DNA from: Viscum album
Lineage: Eukaryota > Streptophyta > Magnoliopsida > Santalales > Viscaceae
Assembly (NCBI GenBank): GCA_963277665.1
Contig: OY728142.1
Location: forward strand, 10,244,001 to 10,308,000
DNA length: 64,000 bases
Direction of reading: 5' to 3'
Translations under genes and position numbers: made by a program
Part shown: one piece after another, positions 11,033 through 23,369 of the stretch
How the letters are laid out: each line of letters opens with the position of its first letter
Numbering within the stretch: position 1 is the stretch's first letter
The notes under the pieces: model-generated
What the model was told of the DNA's origin: nothing
Databases searched by the model: none
The model's input: only the letters and a program-made list of their open reading frames with translations

Positions 11033-14000
11033 GTCGAGGAGGAGTGGTATTATTTTAAATACTCAAAGGTATTCACTATTAGGAGGTCATTATTACTTAA
11101 GTATCTCTAAAATCTATAATTAATGTTTATATAGATTATATGTTTTATAAAAACCTCCAACACATAATTAATTACATTCTTTAAACATTATATTCCTTCA
11201 CTTCTAAGTTTCCTTATTTTTTACCATTTTTGGTTTTTCACTATGGTAACTAGTTTTCTAACCTAGGTAATATATCCATGAAGAAAAAATTAAAGTAAGC
11301 CTTATTAGATAATTTAGAAAAAATTATTCTAAATATGAAATCCAATTTATCAAATAAAAATCCTATGTGTGTTGACAATTTATTTTAAAACAAACGCTTA
11401 ATCGTGCAAAAACAAGATTTTAACATCAATTATTCTAATAGTTTTTATTATTTAGGGTTCATTATAGTCATTATAAAAGAAAAACTGGTTAATTAATTTA
11501 AAATAGTTGATATTTGTTATCATATAAAATTCACTTGGTATAATATTGTATTTTTAGTAATTTTAAATCATTTAATAAAATATAATTTTTCTTAAAATAA
11601 CATTAATGTCAATTTTTACAATATTCATTTGAATTGAATTCAAAAAATATAAATACATTGATGTAATTTGGAAAAAAAAATTAAAACCTATGTAACATGA
11701 TATATTCATTTAAAAATTAATTTAATGCCATAATTCATTGAATTTACTTCACTTTTATTATTTTTAGTATCAGTTATTGTTTTATTAACCAAATAATTAT
11801 TGTGTTTGTATTTATTTAGCATTTTAAGTAACTAATTCATCAATAAAATTAAATATAGATTATTAATATAAAAATACAATCAATATTAAATAAGAGTATG
11901 TATAATTTATCCATTTTTTTCATTCCTATCCCAAAGAAGTATAGATATTAAAAGGAAGAATGTTATATCTTTATCTTTTTCTCTACTGAACTTATTATAT
12001 GGGTCATATTCAAAGGAAAGTGGCACAAAATTTCCATATTTCATATAATTTGATGGAAATGGTAGATATAAATTCATCAAATAATATTTATTTTATATTT
12101 TAGTTCATTTTAACTCTTATCATTCTAGTTTAACCCCATAATAAACTCATTTCTATCTTCACTAAGGTAATTCATCTTTTACTACATTTACAATTCATTT
12201 TGGTCAAAATCAAGTCCTAATTGTTATAAATTATAAATTATAATTATTCCAAATATATAATATATTTTTATAAATTCAATTTACATAATTATAGTAATTT
12301 AATTTAATATTAACCTTGCAAACTCCATGACATAGTGGGTTTTTAAGAAAATCTTTTTTTTAAAATGATTATATATCAACTCTATGACTAATAATAATCA
12401 ATGCATGAAACTAAATAAATATTTAATAATATTTATTCAATAAATTTAATTTAAAAAATCATCATTAGAGATTATTTAGTTAATTAAAAAGGATAACATC
12501 ATGCATTTTAAAATAGTTTTTAGATTAACCTGTTTTTAAACCCAATAACAAACTTATACTAAAAACCAATATAATGTTGACTCAAATTTAATTAGGTGAA
12601 TTAAATATCAATAAATAGTACTTAGGTTATTATTTAAAACATTTTGGGAATTATAAATTTCTTAATTTATTAAAAACAAGAGTCTTTTACCAAAAATGGC
12701 ATTTTTCACTATTTAATAAAACTCAATATTTTCCAAAAAAGTACCAAAATTTCACCAGAAGTAAATTTTTATATTTTGATTCAAAAAATGAAGTTAATAT
12801 TATAAAAAAAATTTAAAAGTTCGAAAAAATTATTATCATATATTTTCATGAAAATAAATAAAAATTAATTGTTCAATCATATTTTTGAAGAATAAAATCA
12901 CTTTTTATTAAAATTTATTAATCGTTTACTGTACATTAATCAGTATTTTATATTTAGTAAGACATTTATATATACATATATTTATATATTTCTTAAATTT
13001 GTTAATATTATTCATACCCACCAATTTAATAGCTATGTTGTGACAATAATATATATCATGGCGTATTCAGGTCTTGTGTTACCTGTTGAATAAGCTATCG
13101 AACATAAAAATATTTAATTTTTGTGTAACACAAGATAAAATGAGCATTGAATTTAATATAATATAAACATAATATTGTGTGTCCTTTATTATATTGAAAG
13201 TAATTTTCTTCTTTTAAAATAGTGGGGTGTTACAACAACCCCTATATATTAAATTTATTTCCATTGAAATCAACTAGAAGTATTTGATAGATTGTTATAC
13301 ACACAGCCTCTATTTTAAATGGACTGCAATATAGTACACCGTTATAAACTAGAAATTAAATTTTAGTTAGGAATATAAATAACAACATTATAAAAAATAA
13401 TTATAAATGTTTTATAAAATTAATATGTATTTATTAATCCATAATAAATAAGTACTCAATTTTCAATAAACTCATTTTATGCTTCCCAAATATGTTTTAT
13501 TCAAAAATAATTTTTATTGAATTTTGTTCATAGATTTTATAATTTATTTATTTCAATTTTAGAAATTTTATTTTAAAAAAATTATTATTTTTTAAATATT
13601 CATATCAAATTTATCTTACTGTGAAATTTTGAAATTTTTTTGAAAAAATGATTTTTCAGTGAATAGTAAAAAATATCACTTTTATAGAAAATCGTCTTTT
13701 TTATTCAATTATTTTAAAAGTAATTTTTATTTTTAAATTATTTAAAAAATTAATTAATTATTTAACATTAAAAATATTTGAATGAATTTCATTTTAATTA
13801 ACATTATTCTTAATTTTGGTATAAAAACAATTTTATTCTTGAAAATATATTTTTTTGGAAATATCGTTTTTTGTCATGTCTTACAAGATTATTTTAAAAT
13901 TGATTTGTAGATATTATAAATATTTAGTTTTATAAAATAGAATAAATTTTTGGAATCATTGTGTAAATTTTTTTAATGAGGATTCATAATTCATTAAAAT

Positions 14001-14242
14001 TATTTACTTTGATAAAACAAAGTCATTTACCTTGGTAAGAGTCAAAATGGGTTAAAATGGTCAAAACTAAAATAATAAGGGTTAAAATGACCTAAAAATT
14101 ATCTAAATACTTCTTTATTGTAACATTTATACCATATATTATCTCATATTTGAATATTATTCCTTTTGGAGTCATTTGTCTTGAATAAGACATTAATATA
14201 TTTTAATCTTTTGAAAACTCCAAGTGTGTCCTCTCTCTCACA

Positions 14243-14250
14243 TATAAAAG
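14243..14250 (+). promoter_or_regulatory. TATA box of LTR F1
   Basis: The sequence tataaaag follows a pyrimidine-rich gtcctctctctcaca and is followed by a ttctcc-rich start region. The paired LTR has tataaata at the same place (32833). Confidence 0.7.
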
Positions 14251-14528
14251 GAAACCACCTCTTCTCCATTATACACAATTCAAGAATATATTATATTATA
14301 TAATCCATTCATAAATAATTTCATATATTCCTTAACTTTTTCCTTAAACTCCTGGCCTTCATCTAAGAACAGTTTATCATGGATTAATGTGTAATCCAAA
14401 GGCGATCTCTCAAAGAATATGTATAAATCATATCTGAGATCTTTCCATTTTATTTCTTATTCCACCTTATATAAACCTATTATATGCATCCTAAAATGGT
14501 TAATATAGTATCATAAATATACTTATAT

Positions 14529-14555
14529 ATTATTATTATTATTATTATTATTATT
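14529..14555 (+). repeat. (ATT)n microsatellite
   Basis: About nine uninterrupted TTA/ATT units lie within the LTR. Confidence 0.9.
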
Positions 14556-14599
14556 TAACAACCATTTACCACCTTCTTTCAACCAAATGGGATATAAAA

Positions 14600-14840
14600 G
14601 TATCACAAGTATGTACATGTGGCATATTTCCTCTATGTAGTTATATGATCAATTTTCCATCACCACATCACATGGATGATTATAATGATTTATTTAATGA
14701 TTATTTATGATATTTTTTATATAATTATGATTTTTTAATGATAAAATATTATTTATCTTTCATTAATTCTTTTCATTATAAGATGAAAATTGCATTCATG
14801 TGTACATAAAGACTACCGTCTCCAAGAACTATATAATTCA
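14600..14840 (+). repeat. first tandem array of LTR F1 (two units)
   Basis: Cores lie near 14623 (catgtggcatatttcctc) and 14813 (cataaagactaccgtctcc), spacing about 190. Each is followed by an aatcatt / aattcatttt-type segment. Same unit as at 10060-10700, opposite strand. Confidence 0.7.
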
Positions 14841-15149
14841 TTTTTTATCTTTAATAATTATATATAGTTATAAATATTTATATATAGAATATATATGATA
14901 TTTATATAATTATTAAAATTATTTAGATGGTGAAACCACGATCAATATGTAAGGTCCAAAACTTCTGAACCAAAACATGCATGAAAACTAAAATAGTTAA
15001 CACCAAAAAATGACAATTTTAATAAATAATTATTAATAAATTAGTGTCAAAATGATATAAATGGATCTTATATGTTATTATAATTATTTATATGGTTATA
15101 TAATATAATTATAATAAATTTTAATTTATTATATAGTAGGATAGACCAC

Positions 15150-15375
15150 TAACAAATAAAGTTAGGCTTGAGGTAAGGGTATCTCGTCTCACATTTATTT
15201 CTCTAAGGAATATGTCATATTCACTGATATTTATTTCTTATGAGGTATATAATTCATATTTTATATGATATGTCATTAATAAATTTATATTAATGTCATT
15301 TAATGTTTTATTTGAATTTATCCTTTTGAAGTTGAGTATCATTTAAAAGTTACAAAAGCGGTAAGGATGTTTTGT
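15150..15375 (+). repeat. second tandem array of LTR F1 (two units)
   Basis: The ggtaaggg / ggtaagg cores fall at 15172 and 15360, spacing 188. The first is followed by the gtctcac block that marks this array elsewhere. Confidence 0.7.
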
Positions 15376-16781
15376 TATAATATCATTTTTACTTGGATTC
15401 TTTATTCATAAATTTATGTTGATTAAATTTTATGATATATCTCTAAAAAATTATCATTAATTGTATTATCATATATTTAATTTTTTATCATCACAAGTTT
15501 TCCTTTCATTTAAATCTATATACGTACTCAAATGTGTAAAAACTATTTTTCAAGGAAAACATACTTTATTTCTCTCTTCGATCGAGAATATTTTCTTCTC
15601 AGTGCATATTTTCTATAAAATGTTTTCAACAATATTTTTAATATTTTCTAATTATTTATGAAATTAATTTTTAACTAGTTTTTTCTTTTTAAATAAAATT
15701 TAAAAGGAATATTCTTGTTGTTTTCCAAATGAGTAACTTTTTACAAGAGGTGTGAACGTAATCCTTGTTTTACCATATACCGCATGAAAAAAAATTCATG
15801 TCACCATGAATTTTCTTTTATTTGAAGAATAATTTACAATTTTACTTTTTTATTTTAAAATAAAATTATTTTATAAATATTTTCGAATTTATATTTAAAA
15901 TTTTTTCAAATGAAATGAATATTTTCACATATTTTCAATAAATTTTTAAATGATACTTTAAAGGTATAATCCATATATGTTATCATTCATTAAGGATTAT
16001 TATATTGGTGATATGATCTAATGATACCAAATTTAGTATTTATCTAGATGGTTTATTATTATTATGAGATATTTATAAATCCTATTCATTTTAAATGGGT
16101 TTTGGTATGATGATATGATTAATGTTTTATGATCTCATGGCACACATATGTATGGTTTTCATTTTGTAATTGGTGGGAATAGAATTATATAGCCCTCCAA
16201 TGAATTGGGTAAAACCTTATATATCATGATATTATTATGGGAAATGAGTTTATGTAAATGACCCATTATGGGAAACTGATAGAGATGCCTCATCCACTAC
16301 ATGATTATATTTTTATGATTTGAGTTCATGGAACATGATTGATATTTTTATGATTCTCCAAACTTCTTATATGCTAATGTTTTATTCTATGACTCGTGAA
16401 TATTATCTTTGAATTTTTTAGTATGAATTTATATTGATAAGAACATGTTCTCATAAACTTATGTGCATTATATTCTTACAATAGATCATTGATAGATATC
16501 TCCCATGTTAACCCTTACCGAGAATCTAAGCTCACAGATTTTTTGTTTCAATTTTTTCCCAGGTTATGAGGAAGGGTAATAAGTATGATGATTCTATATG
16601 GGTATCTTATGTAAAAAATATTTTTGATATAATGAATATTTTAATTAAATAAGATTTTTATGTATCTAAACTCTAATTAAACGAAACCTTTATAGTTATC
16701 GGGAATTTTTATTTTGTATATATATTTATTATTCCTAAAAAATTTGTAATATTTATGTATCTTATTATTGGATTTCTGTAG

Positions 16782-16797
16782 TTGGTATTTTATATAG
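16782..16797 (+). other. degraded primer-binding site of element I
   Basis: The sequence ttggtattttatatag directly follows the LTR end. The intact relative at 59705 reads ttggtataagagcaag. The first seven or so bases of the Met-tRNA match survive. Confidence 0.6.
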
Positions 16798-17099
16798 GTT
16801 TAAATATTTTTTGGAGATTAGATTATGTGTATTATGGTTATAGAACCTCAAATAGACAATTTTGAACTTAAATTGATATTATATTAACCTTATGTTTCAT
16901 GGGTTGATAATAATGTTTCATTATTTTGGACAACATAATAATTATTTCCATGATTCTAGGATTTCTTACTCTGATTATTGTAACCTGGTTCTTCCACTAA
17001 TCTTTTTTGTTTTATTTAATAGATAGAAAAGAAGGAATAATGCTAATAAAATGTAGTGGCTAATGTAATGATTAACCTTGTGATAAATTAGATGTTATG

Positions 17100-18090
17100 G
17101 GAGATAGAATACAAAATCAAATTTCTATTATCATAAAAATTTATAATAATAAGAATCATGTTGAGATTCTGAATAATCAATGGAGGAAAAAATGTATTGT
17201 TGAGACTTGCATAGGGAAAAATTCACCTTCTTTTACTGTTTCTTTTGATCCAGTAGTAGCTATGTGATGGATCAGTAACACTGATAAAATATTTTATGTT
17301 CTCCATTTCTCATAAAATTAAAAATTTATCGTATCCATTTATCATTTAGAAGGATAAGTAGATAAATAGGGAAATCATATTAAGAATATGAGTCAAGAGA
17401 AATAAAATCAGTCCATGTATTGATATGAGATTAAGAAGATGTTTTTCAATAAGTATTTCCATTATATTCTATTTACAAAATGGATAAGAAATTACTTGAG
17501 CTTAAGAAGAATGATTCTGAAACCATTAATATCTATGAGGTAAATTTGACAAGACCTATAAGGTATTATTCTTGTATAATCATCATCCCTGAAATAAAAA
17601 TTTATCAATTATTTATTTTCATGAAAATATGTATCTAACAAGATTTAGTTTTAATATTCTTCAAAATCTATGAAGAAATACTTTGATACCCTCTCTATGT
17701 AGAACTGGAAATTAGATATTTCCATAATTGACACGTTTTGGATAAGAAAAGTAAGATGGAGTCTTATAAAAACTCGAATAAATCCCATAGAGGACAGAAA
17801 TTACAATCACCTGTATGTTATAAATTTAGGGTGAAACACCAAGTAAACTTATTGAATGGAACTAGGAGGTGATTTAAATATGGTAGGGTTGGTTCTAAAT
17901 ACAAGGAATTTAAAAATGTGAAAAAGATAATTTTTTATACAATGAATGAAAGGAATATTCTAACTAATGTATCACCCACACATTAATTCTTTAAATGTAA
18001 GGAGTGTAGGAATTATTATAACTAGTTTATGAATCTGAATGTTAATGATGATGATGATTTTCAATAACCTTTTAATCCTAAATAAAAATA
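17100..18090 (+). pseudogene. decayed gag of chromovirus I
   Basis: Just after the LTR, frame pieces near 17227-17310 give DPVVA, one stop, then WISNTDKIF. This corresponds to the conserved gag motif D(P/A)..AEEWI..TEKIF of plant Ty3/gypsy elements. Further pieces (IRNYLSL near 17485, as in gag ...W..) follow the general order, and the zinc knuckle is not recognisable. The region has many stops and frame shifts and cannot encode a protein. Assignment rests on the one motif plus position between PBS and protease. Confidence 0.6.
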
Positions 18091-18389
18091 GAAATCTCAT
18101 ACAATCATGACTACAAATCTGGGTTATGAAAATTTCTTGGTGAAAGGTACACTTATTATCCACTATATAACAACTAATGTTTTATTTTATTCTATATATA
18201 CCCATTATTTTATATGAAATATATTTTCTTAGACTATTGCATTACAACCTCAACAATAATATATTGAGTTATTTTTGAAAACTCATTATAGTATAATGAT
18301 CATATCTCAAGTATATATATTCTCTCCAATATAAGTGTTTGGAATTTTAATTTTTTAAAATCTTATGGATCTTTATTTAGTATAATTAT

Positions 18390-18933
18390 TGTGATTTTAG
18401 GAATGGATTACCACTCTCTATATAGTGACCATACCAATTATTGAGTTAGAGAAGTCATGCTTAATATTTTGAATCAACTGATGATCATGTTTTGTTATAA
18501 GGATGAATATAAAATTCCTGTGGAAGATACTTCCATTATATGGATATTATTACATATTCATAATGAATATTTATCTAAAATAGTTAGGGAGAAACTCAAC
18601 ATCGAATATATACCTTTTGTTAGGGATTATGATGATGTATTTACATAAGAAATTACTAATATTCCACTAAGTATTAATGTTTAGTTTTCAATAGATTTCA
18701 TTCTTGGTAATACAAATATTTCAAATAATACATATAGAATTTAATTAATTGAGTTATAAGAATTAAATAATAAAATCAAGGATAATCTTGATAAGGTATT
18801 CATACACCCTAGTGCATCACGATGCGGTGAACCTGTTATTTTTTTTAAGAATAAAGATAGATCACTTCCATTTTTCATTGATTATAGAGAACATACCAAG
18901 ATCACTATCAATAAAAAGTATAATCTACCATGT
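18390..18933 (+). pseudogene. decayed protease and N-terminal reverse transcriptase of chromovirus I
   Basis: The reading ILGMDYHSLYSD near 18395 matches the protease-end motif ILGMDWL found in plant Ty3/gypsy polyproteins. It continues into an RT fingers region: FVRDYDDVF near 18615, then DKVFIHPSASRCGEPVIFF near 18789-18848, then KNKDRSLPFFIDYRE and KKYNLP up to about 18929. These correspond in order to the family's EF.DVFPE, DKGFIRPS.SPWGAPV.FV, KKDGS.R.C.DYRELN and NKYPLP. Stops interrupt it throughout. The frame breaks off exactly at the LTR of the nested element and resumes at 29498. Confidence 0.85.
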
Positions 18934-20659
18934 TGATGGTATGGATTTTATTCACCTTTCCCTATTCAATTAAATTCTTATTTTCCTAAAAATGCCCCAT
19001 AGTAGCACACCCTATGGTCGATCTCAAGAAGGCATCCAACAAACACTAATTTTCTATTATCACTATTATTATCTAACTAATATAAAACTAACTTATCTAA
19101 CATATATTGGGGGGATTTTGATTATTAAAATGAAATAAAATTTATATATTAAATCTACTTTAGTGATTGAAAATGCAAATAAAACTGAACAGGAAATAAC
19201 AATAAAAAGATGGAAGCGGTGGACAAACATTTATCTTTGGACAATCACTTTCTCATTTTTTATGTATTTATTCCAATTAAATATTCCAATGTATAATTTA
19301 AGAACAAAAATTATACAACTAAATTAACTAAAAACTATATTAAAACCTCTAATATGGTTTTTGAACCTCTTATGAAATTGATCTGATCATCTAAAGACCT
19401 TCGAACAATCAAAACATATTTAACTCATCATTCTCAAAGGCGAGACCTCTCCAAGTAAATTTAAATAATTAGATAAACCAATTTACTTTCATTATATAAA
19501 AATAAATCCATATCAATTTATAATAAAATGAAAATAATAATGAAAGATACCTCCTTCAATCAAGAAAACAATCTCTAGGATAATTTAAATGAAAATATTT
19601 TAAAATGAATACACAAACTCAAAAGGGATAAATTGTCAACTATTTTATATCCACCACTGTGTGGAGTTTTATATCATAATGGCTTGATTAAATATTTTAA
19701 TTCTCCTACTCTTGAGTTTAAATCCACTGATACAACGCTCTCTGGTCCAGGCTCCCCTAGAGTGCCTAGAATGATTTAGAAGGGTGGTTGGGGCCTCAAT
19801 TTATAGGCAAAAACCTACGAAAAATCTTGTAGCATACCATTAATTTTTTAGGGAACCGATTTCTTCAGGATGTGTACCTAAGTTACACATCATGTACATT
19901 AGATCCTATTTCTCATCCACATAATTTGAATTGACGTCCACGCCAAAATCATTTTTTATGCACGTCGACAGGTGCATGATGTGTAATGGGAGTTAATGTT
20001 TTGTACCCCCCTTTAATGGTCGAATCATCATCTGGAGTCATATGGACATTTGTTTTTAATTAATTTTTCTAATGATCTTAAAAATTCTAGATCATTCAGA
20101 AATATGGTATGATAGTTATAATTTAATTACTGAACACCACTTTTTCTACCAGAATGTTTTCTAAATTTCTCCCTCATTTGACTCATTCAATCAAATCATT
20201 AATGAGTAAATTTTAAATTGAAATTTAACATATAAGTGCTTCACTAAGTTGGAATCTATATCCATGTCAAATCATATAATTTGGACTTATTTATCTATAT
20301 TTATGCAACAATTAATAATGTGGGGTCCACCAAGATGTCCAAAAACATTCAACAAAGAGAAATTTATTTGGGGAATTATATTTTTAAATTGTGATTTGGT
20401 GTAGTTTAAATATATTTAGATAATAATTTATGGTAACCGAAAAAAATAATCTCACAATTTAGATCAATATTTTAAAATATATGATTGAAATAACAAAGAT
20501 ATAAAAATATGGTAAAATCACAGAATTGGGCCATTTTTCATTTTAGCTCAAAATAATATAAAATCCTAATAAGATGATAAATTACCATTAAATAACCCTA
20601 TTTTGGGTTAAGTAACATTGAAATACAATATAGAATATGTGAAAATATGATCTTCATCA
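18934..20659 (-). mobile_element. N1 LTR a (3' side)
   Basis: It begins tgatggtatgg and ends cttcatca. Shared landmarks in all three LTRs are tccctattcaatt, ttctattatcactatta, catctggag-type sequence near 20030, and tttagataataa. It interrupts the RT after the KKYNLP codons. Confidence 0.85.
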
Positions 20660-20671
20660 ATCCCCCACACT
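20660..20671 (-). other. polypurine tract of N1
   Basis: The plus strand reads atcccccacact, i.e. AGTGTGGGGGAT on the minus strand, immediately before the LTR start TGATGAAG. The second copy, after 25075, is degraded (tctctcacacat). Confidence 0.7.
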
Positions 20672-22400
20672 TAACCATTACACACCCGAGCAATTATCAA
20701 ATATTCTAATAAAAATCAACACAAAAATCCAAAATGAGAAAACATCCATGATATTATCAAAAAAATAATTCCATAATGTCTTCTATATGAAAAATTATTC
20801 CCCATAATTTTCATTCCTTGCGTTAAATTTTTTTTAACCTCATAAATTCATATATGTCCCAATCACAACTTATCTCACATTGAATTCTATGTCATTGTTC
20901 ACTCAAGGAAAATTAATTTTGGAGTTATGATCATTCTTGGAAATTGCCTATATCAGCATAAGATTTTGAAATTCTCATTTATCCATAGAGTGAAACAAGA
21001 AAATGATTTCAATGATGAAGTGTTTAATTAAAGGTTAAAATGAATCTTTCTCTTTGGGTTGTTGGGTAAATGATTTAAATTTTAAGGCCTAAAAGAGGAG
21101 GCTTGACTCTTAGGTACAATGTAAAAATAATTAAATGAAAACACAAGAAATTACTCACTCATACCCCATAAAAATTTAAAAAACCACACAACCCCAATTT
21201 TTAACATGATTTATGAGTCAATCAGTGATTACAATGAATTATATCAACCAAGTTCTCCTCATTTTTTTCTTTTTTTGTAATGATCTAGAAAGGCAAAACT
21301 TTATTTTCCTTATATATATATATATATATTGTAAATATTCATAAAAGAAAAAATTTATTTCCTTTTATTATTATTTTTTAAGGAGAGCCGAATAAACAAA
21401 TGAAGTATTATAAAAATTATGACTCATGCCCAATTAGTTCATTTTTCATTGCCCAAAATGTTAACACACACCTCACATCACCCACAAATGAAAAAAAAAT
21501 CCCAAATAAAAAATACAAAAGGCCCTACCCCCACACTCAAACATTGAAAAATCCATGTATAAATACTAAGAGTGTAGATAGGTAAGGATATGTCAGCTTG
21601 TAATGTGTCATAAACCTATAAGGCAATTTATGGATTTTATGGGATAATTAAGGATAGATATAAAGGTGGGTCTCATGTAAATTTGTGGCTAGCTAATTTA
21701 GTTCCACAATCACATCAAAAGGATTCAATTAAATCCAGTGCTTCAAAAGAGAAAAATCAAAAGTTCTAGTTCTCAGAAAAAATCCAATTTTTTATCAAGA
21801 AAGTGTGGGTATTAGAAATAATATTTAAAAATGGTTTATAATACCTCACAGGACTGGAAACATATTTGAGAAAGTGTTTCATGGGCATGGATTTCAAAAA
21901 TTAGTCAAACTCATAAAAAATATTGAAAATAAAATTCAAGGAAAAAGGTTTTCACATCAACAATCATTTAAAACCCATTTTTTCAAAAATCATTTCAATT
22001 TTCTCAAAATAAATTAATGTTTGAAAAATGATCAGAATATTCATTGAATATCAAGTTTCTTAAAAAATAAAAACAAAAATAAAAGGTATAAAAAACAACT
22101 AAGCTGGTTGAAACTCCCTCCACACTTAAATTTCACTACCACTCATTTTATCTCAAAAAAATATAAATAAGGGAAGAAATACTAAAGAGAAGGAAAGACA
22201 TAACCTGACTTTATTTTTTAGTCGCACCATTAAGTTATGGTCCTAGATGCTACAACATTTCCTAAAAATTAATTAATAAAGAAATTAATTAAAAAAAATA
22301 GAAAAGGAAAAGTAGAGTGATAATTCTTGGTTTCACCCCCAAATAGGTGAAAGGTGTTTACTTCCCCTAGTCAGGCAGTAGCAGCGAGTTAACCCCAATC
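20672..22400 (-). other. interior 1 of N1, non-coding part
   Basis: The same order of blocks recurs about 4.4 kb further on at 25088-26870. It includes a (TA)n run at 21310-21330, cacaccccacttcacatcacc-like sequence near 21470, cctcacaggactggaaa at 21846, and a purine-rich stretch near 22290. No pol motif was seen. Confidence 0.7.
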
Positions 22401-23246
22401 TGAAGGTGGTTGGGTTTTCTTGATCAGAAACCAATAGAAGATATTTCTTACAGTTCTATTTATATTTCACCAGTCCGGTATGAACCCATGGATATAGTAC
22501 ACCATACCCTTCATTATTGAATCATGGTATAATTGAAATGATGGTGGAAGGAGTAATAATGGGTCCTCATATTCTTTGTCCATGATTTCTTTGGCCTCTT
22601 CTTTTTCATATAGGGCCTCTTAATCATTCACTGAGTTAGAATTTTCAGTATAATGGATGTTTAAAAACAATTTAAACTGAATTATATTAAATCATGATGA
22701 ATAAAAAAAGAAATATTCCCTTTTATGTAGTGCATATTGGATATTAATCTATTTAGGAAGGACCACCAGAGACTCTATCTCAGTAGGGGAATTGTATTTA
22801 TCTTTTTCAAAAATAAGATAGATATAGAGAGGTTCTGATTATTCATTAAAAAAATGGTAGTATCACTTACCTTTTGGTCTACAAAAAACTCTAACCAACG
22901 TTCCTACAAAGCATGTTGATCTCCCACAATTGTATCAGCTAGCATGTTTCATTCAAGAACCTCTTGAAGCAATGAACAAGGAGATACATTTTAATCTTCA
23001 AGTTTCATCTTCATGTCTTCCTCTAGTTCTTAAACATTAAAGGTAGGTGTAACAGTCGTTATATCTTCTGGCTCAATTTCCATTTGTTTATGGTTGTTTT
23101 GACCATTGGACACTGGATTCATGAATGAGGGAAGAAAGTTTGTAAAGTTGGATTTGCAGCTCCTCACCTCATTTCTTTACAAATTCACCTCTTCTAAGAA
23201 AACCATGGATAGGCTATGCATATAAATAATCTCTTAAATAATCCAT
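22400..23246 (-). pseudogene. decayed N1 open frame, copy 1
   Basis: On the minus strand, an ATG at 23246 starts a reading MDYLRDYLYA that parallels MDYYRDYSYS of the second copy. Shared later pieces include SSVQWS and LQIQL. It has several stops and shifts. The product is unknown. It lies directly downstream of the PBS, where gag would be, but no gag motif can be named. Confidence 0.55.
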
Positions 23247-23348
23247 CTAGACCTAAAAAATAATTATATGAAATGGAAATATATCTTTTTAAAAAAAATT
23301 AGTTTTTTTTGGATTTTTATAAAAAATGGTGTGTGTAAGCACTTAGCC

Positions 23349-23368
23349 TCCCCAGAAATGACAAAATA
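23349..23368 (-). other. primer-binding site of N1, copy 1 (degraded)
   Basis: The minus strand reads TATTTTGTCATTTCTGGGGA followed by ggctaagtgcttacacac. It matches the position and TGG...GGGGA frame of the better copy at 27764 and of the tRNA-Asp PBS TGGCGCCGTTGCCGGGGA. Confidence 0.6.
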
Positions 23369-23369
23369 T

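Larger units (their letters stand above)
7618..13234 (-). mobile_element. 5' LTR of chromovirus E0 (minus strand), unusually long
   Basis: The left end tataacaaccc aligns with tgtaacgcccc at 63036, and the two continue together (cggctctggtgctgaaat against agagtcggtgcattatt). The right end is ggggtgttaca. The LTR is about 5.6 kb, against about 3.6-4.2 kb for complete relatives here. Much of the excess lies in tandem arrays: four first-array units (10076, 10267, 10474, 10662) and three second-array units (9343, 9531, 9721). A minus-strand TATA box lies at 11025-11032, so U3 is about 2.2 kb and the arrays lie in the transcribed R/U5 part. The U3 aligns with 1-2047. A head-to-head partner LTR starts at its right edge. 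Confidence 0.8.
13231..16780 (+). mobile_element. 5' LTR of plus-strand chromovirus I
   Basis: This matches 31815-35466 throughout: the start acaacaacccctatatatta against tgtatcaccccatgatttta, the block ggttaaaatgacctaaaa at 14081 and 32670, the TATA region, and both tandem arrays. The cccaggttatgaggaagggtaataa segment near 16557 has its counterpart near 35250. The left end overlaps the terminus of the divergently oriented LTR B by a few bases (tgttacaac). The right end, ttctgta, is followed at once by a PBS-like sequence. Length is about 3.55 kb against about 3.65 kb for its partner. By eye the LTR pair is well diverged, so the element is old. Confidence 0.85.

Noticed and set aside
21310..21330. 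(TA)n runs at 21310-21330, 25725-25748, 36891-36908 and 57310-57370 as origins or matrix-attachment sites
   Set aside because: They are simple dinucleotide repeats in an AT-rich background. Nothing beyond composition supports a function.
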